NCBI RefSeq assembly: GCF_003173595.1
Contig: NZ_QGNZ01000003.1
Coordinates: forward strand, 682,001-746,000
Reading direction: 5' to 3'
From: Pedobacter yonginensis
GTDB lineage: Bacteria > Bacteroidota > Bacteroidia > Sphingobacteriales > Sphingobacteriaceae
Length of the DNA stretch: 64,000 bases
Part shown: piece after piece, positions 62,177 through 64,000 of the stretch
How positions within the stretch are numbered: position 1 is the stretch's first letter
Layout: every line of letters starts with the position of its first letter
The notes under the pieces: generated by a model
Database searches by the model: none
What the model was told of the DNA's origin: nothing
The model's input: the letters and a program-made list of their open reading frames with translations, nothing else
Program-made: the position numbers and the translations under genes

Positions 62177-62187
62177 AGGCGTTTGGT

Positions 62188-62772
62188 TTATAAATTTTTC
62201 AAAGCTTGTTTAATTAGTTGCTCAACCGAAAGTGTTCCTTCAGTTACTTTTAATATTTGATCGATGGTTTTTTCGGCAGTTTGTTTGGCAAAACCGAGCA
62301 TTACCAAAGCTGATAACGCTTCATCTTTAACGGTATTGTGTAGAGGCATAGAAATTAATGAATCTACCCCCTCTTTTTTTAATTTGTCTTGTAATTCTAA
62401 AACCAAACGTTGTGCGGTTTTAGCCCCTAAGCCTTTAATGCGTTGGATTAAAGGCAAATCTGCATGAACAATTGCAGCCTGAATTTCTATCGGAGTGATA
62501 GAAGATAAAATCATTCTTCCGGTATTTGGGCCAATGCCCGATACAGAAATGAGATGTAAGAATAAACGGCGTTCGCCCTCATCGGCGAAGCCGTATAATG
62601 TATGCGCATCTTCTTTTACATGCAACCAAGTGTATAGCTTACACCTCTCGGTATCGCCCAGATTGCTATAGGTATTTAAAGAGATGTTAATATGATAGCC
62701 TATACCTCCGGCTTCAACCACAACATAAGCCGGGCTTTTAAAAGCTAATTTACCATCAATATAGGCGTACAT
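62188..62772 (-). CDS. ruvA: Holliday junction branch migration protein RuvA
   Basis: The 194-residue subunit binds four-way junctions and recruits the RuvB motor. The N-terminal OB domain (MYAYIDGKLAFKSPAYVVVE) is followed by tandem helix-hairpin-helix motifs (VSGIGPNTGRMILSS near 78-92 and IKGLGAKTAQRLVLEL near 113-128) and the flexible C-terminal RuvB-binding domain III. RuvB and RuvC are not in the window. It lies 6 bases after the malic enzyme gene. Confidence 0.95.
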   Translation of the reverse strand: MYAYIDGKLAFKSPAYVVVEAGGIGYHINISLNTYSNLGDTERCKLYTWLHVKEDAHTLYGFADEGERRLFLHLISVSGIGPNTGRMILSSITPIEIQAAIVHADLPLIQRIKGLGAKTAQRLVLELQDKLKKEGVDSLISMPLHNTVKDEALSALVMLGFAKQTAEKTIDQILKVTEGTLSVEQLIKQALKNL

Positions 62773-62778
62773 CTTATT

Positions 62779-64000
62779 TTATTTTTTAATTGCTTTACTA
62801 AATAGACCTTTGCGTTTCGATGCGGCAATCTCTTCTTTAGCCTGCACATCTACAACTGCAATAGTAACCATATTTATGATCTCTCTTACCGAACTTCCTA
62901 ATTGAACAATATGAACAGGCTTATTCAATCCTAACAAAATCGGACCAACTGCTTCTGCCCCACCCAATTCTTGTAACAATTTATAAGCAATATTACCCGA
63001 TTCCAAGTTAGGGAAAATTAAAGTATTTGCCGGTGCATCTGCCAATGTGCTAAACGGAAAATTATCTTCTAACAATTCATTGTTAATGGCAAAGTTCCCT
63101 TGCATTTCGCCGTCCACAATAACTTCTGGATGGTTTTTGTGAAGCAACCTGGCAGTTTCTCTCACTTTTTCTGGCGTAACACCATCGTTAGAACCAAAGT
63201 TGGAATAAGACAACAGCGCAATACGCGGTTTGATGTTAAATTGCTTAACGGATTTATCGAGCAATAGCGTAATATCTACCAATTCTTCTGCTGTTGGATC
63301 GACGTTAACTGTAGTGTCGCCAAAGAATACAGGCCCCTTTTTGGTCATCATCATGTACATGCCGGCAACACGCTTAACACCCGGCTCCACACCAATTACA
63401 TGCAAGGCTGGTTTTATGGTAGAACCATAGTTTTTAGTTAAACCAGAAATCATGGCATCGGCTTCTCCAAACTCAACCATTGATGCGCCAAAGTAATTCC
63501 GATCCCTTAATAATTTGGTTGCATCGCTAGCAGAAACGCCTTTTCGTTGACGTTTTTTGAACAATGCATCCGCATATTTTTTGGTCTTTTCTGGCTCTTG
63601 CATCTGGTCGATAATCAATACGCCTTCCAGTTCCAAAGCATGTTCATCTATAATGGTTTGTATCTTTTCTTTGTTTCCCAGCAAAATTGGAATTGCAATC
63701 CCCTCATCTTTAACAATTTGAGCCGCTTTCAAAATTTTGTAATTATCGGCCTCTGCAAATACAACGCGTTTAGGATCTGATTTTGCTTTGGTGGTAATGG
63801 CACGCATAATTACATCATCCAAACCTAAACGTTTCCTCAATTCTTCTGAGTAAGCATCCCAATCGGTAATGATTTTACGGGCCACACCGCTTTCTATGGC
63901 TGCTTTTGCTACCGCGATAGATACTTCTGTAATCAACCTAAAATCAACTGGTTTTGGAATGATGTATTCTTTACCGAATTTAAGGTTCCGGGCATTGTAG
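62779..64000 (-). CDS. maeB: NADP-dependent malic enzyme, C-terminal part (partial)
   Basis: The frame stays open to the window edge and reads through the end of the malic enzyme NAD(P)-binding domain (FGKEYIIPKPVDFRLITEVS, VAKAAIESGVARK), then a full phosphotransacetylase-like domain (KRVVFAEADNYKILKAAQI, MYMMMTKKGPVFFGDTTVN, ALLSYSNFGSNDG). The 5' end, with the catalytic malic domain, lies beyond position 64000. The fusion is the usual MaeB form, in which the PTA-like domain is regulatory. It oxidatively decarboxylates malate to pyruvate with NADP. Confidence 0.93.
   Translation of the reverse strand, partial: YNARNLKFGKEYIIPKPVDFRLITEVSIAVAKAAIESGVARKIITDWDAYSEELRKRLGLDDVIMRAITTKAKSDPKRVVFAEADNYKILKAAQIVKDEGIAIPILLGNKEKIQTIIDEHALELEGVLIIDQMQEPEKTKKYADALFKKRQRKGVSASDATKLLRDRNYFGASMVEFGEADAMISGLTKNYGSTIKPALHVIGVEPGVKRVAGMYMMMTKKGPVFFGDTTVNVDPTAEELVDITLLLDKSVKQFNIKPRIALLSYSNFGSNDGVTPEKVRETARLLHKNHPEVIVDGEMQGNFAINNELLEDNFPFSTLADAPANTLIFPNLESGNIAYKLLQELGGAEAVGPILLGLNKPVHIVQLGSSVREIINMVTIAVVDVQAKEEIAASKRKGLFSKAIKK

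Overview
The window reads as chromosome of a Bacteroidota member of the Sphingobacteriaceae, most like Pedobacter. The evidence is a full-length SprA/Sov type 9 secretion translocon, several large TonB-dependent or SusC-like outer-membrane proteins, a DUF1800/DUF1501 exported pair, an OmpA protein with a TSP3 linker, low G+C, and promoters of the Bacteroidota type (TAnnTTTG at -7). No transposase, integrase, phage gene or CRISPR array was seen.

Layout. 1-12.7 kb: DUF1800/DUF1501 pair, a small PLDc_N membrane protein, an ABC exporter, an Oar-like TonB receptor, and a two-gene amidohydrolase operon holding one intact and two metal-site-less amidohydrolase domains. 12.8-16.4 kb: a cytochrome-like membrane protein, then trpE-trpG-trpC behind a complete leader-peptide attenuator (two Trp codons, antiterminator, terminator). 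16.4-23.4 kb: hflX, rbfA, a PAQR protein, an M23 peptidase, a TonB_C protein, a small membrane protein, and a divergent lipid-kinase/App1-phosphatase pair. 23-32.4 kb: YccF, an MFS exporter, then a tight minus-strand run (45-aa membrane protein, ridA, EamA, recG), OmpA, pepP and meaB. 32.5-41.2 kb: a glycan locus with six glycosyltransferases, an MsbA-type exporter and an acyltransferase. 41.3-45.4 kb: a repeat-containing secreted protein with a lipoprotein, XRE and LacI regulators, an RNA transcription unit with two tRNA-like molecules, and an Lrp regulator. 45.6-64 kb: feoAB, two tandem paralogous outer-membrane receptors, VanZ, gcvH, sprA, ruvA and the 3' part of malic enzyme maeB.

The most unusual item is at 44.38-44.85 kb on the minus strand. 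Two tandem RNAs there fold as complete tRNA cloverleaves (7-bp acceptor, Leu-type D arm, canonical TTCGA T loop) but carry 45- and 75-nt variable regions and a GUC anticodon triplet. The acceptor and variable-arm stems covary between the copies, and the pair lies between a consensus promoter and an intrinsic terminator. The second is the trp attenuator at 13.35-13.5 kb, whose 2:3 and 3:4 pairings can be drawn base by base. Lesser items are a recurrent structured intergenic element present twice (16.46 and 45.49 kb), a possible folded RNA between yccF and the MFS gene, and a cluster of palindromes at 2.75-2.97 kb.

Many listed starts were moved inward to the first ATG that fits the family N-terminus; several genes (recG, EamA, feoB, sprA, the MFS gene, VanZ, trhA) appear to start at TTG or GTG. 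Functions are inferred from recognisable motifs by eye; no database search was possible.
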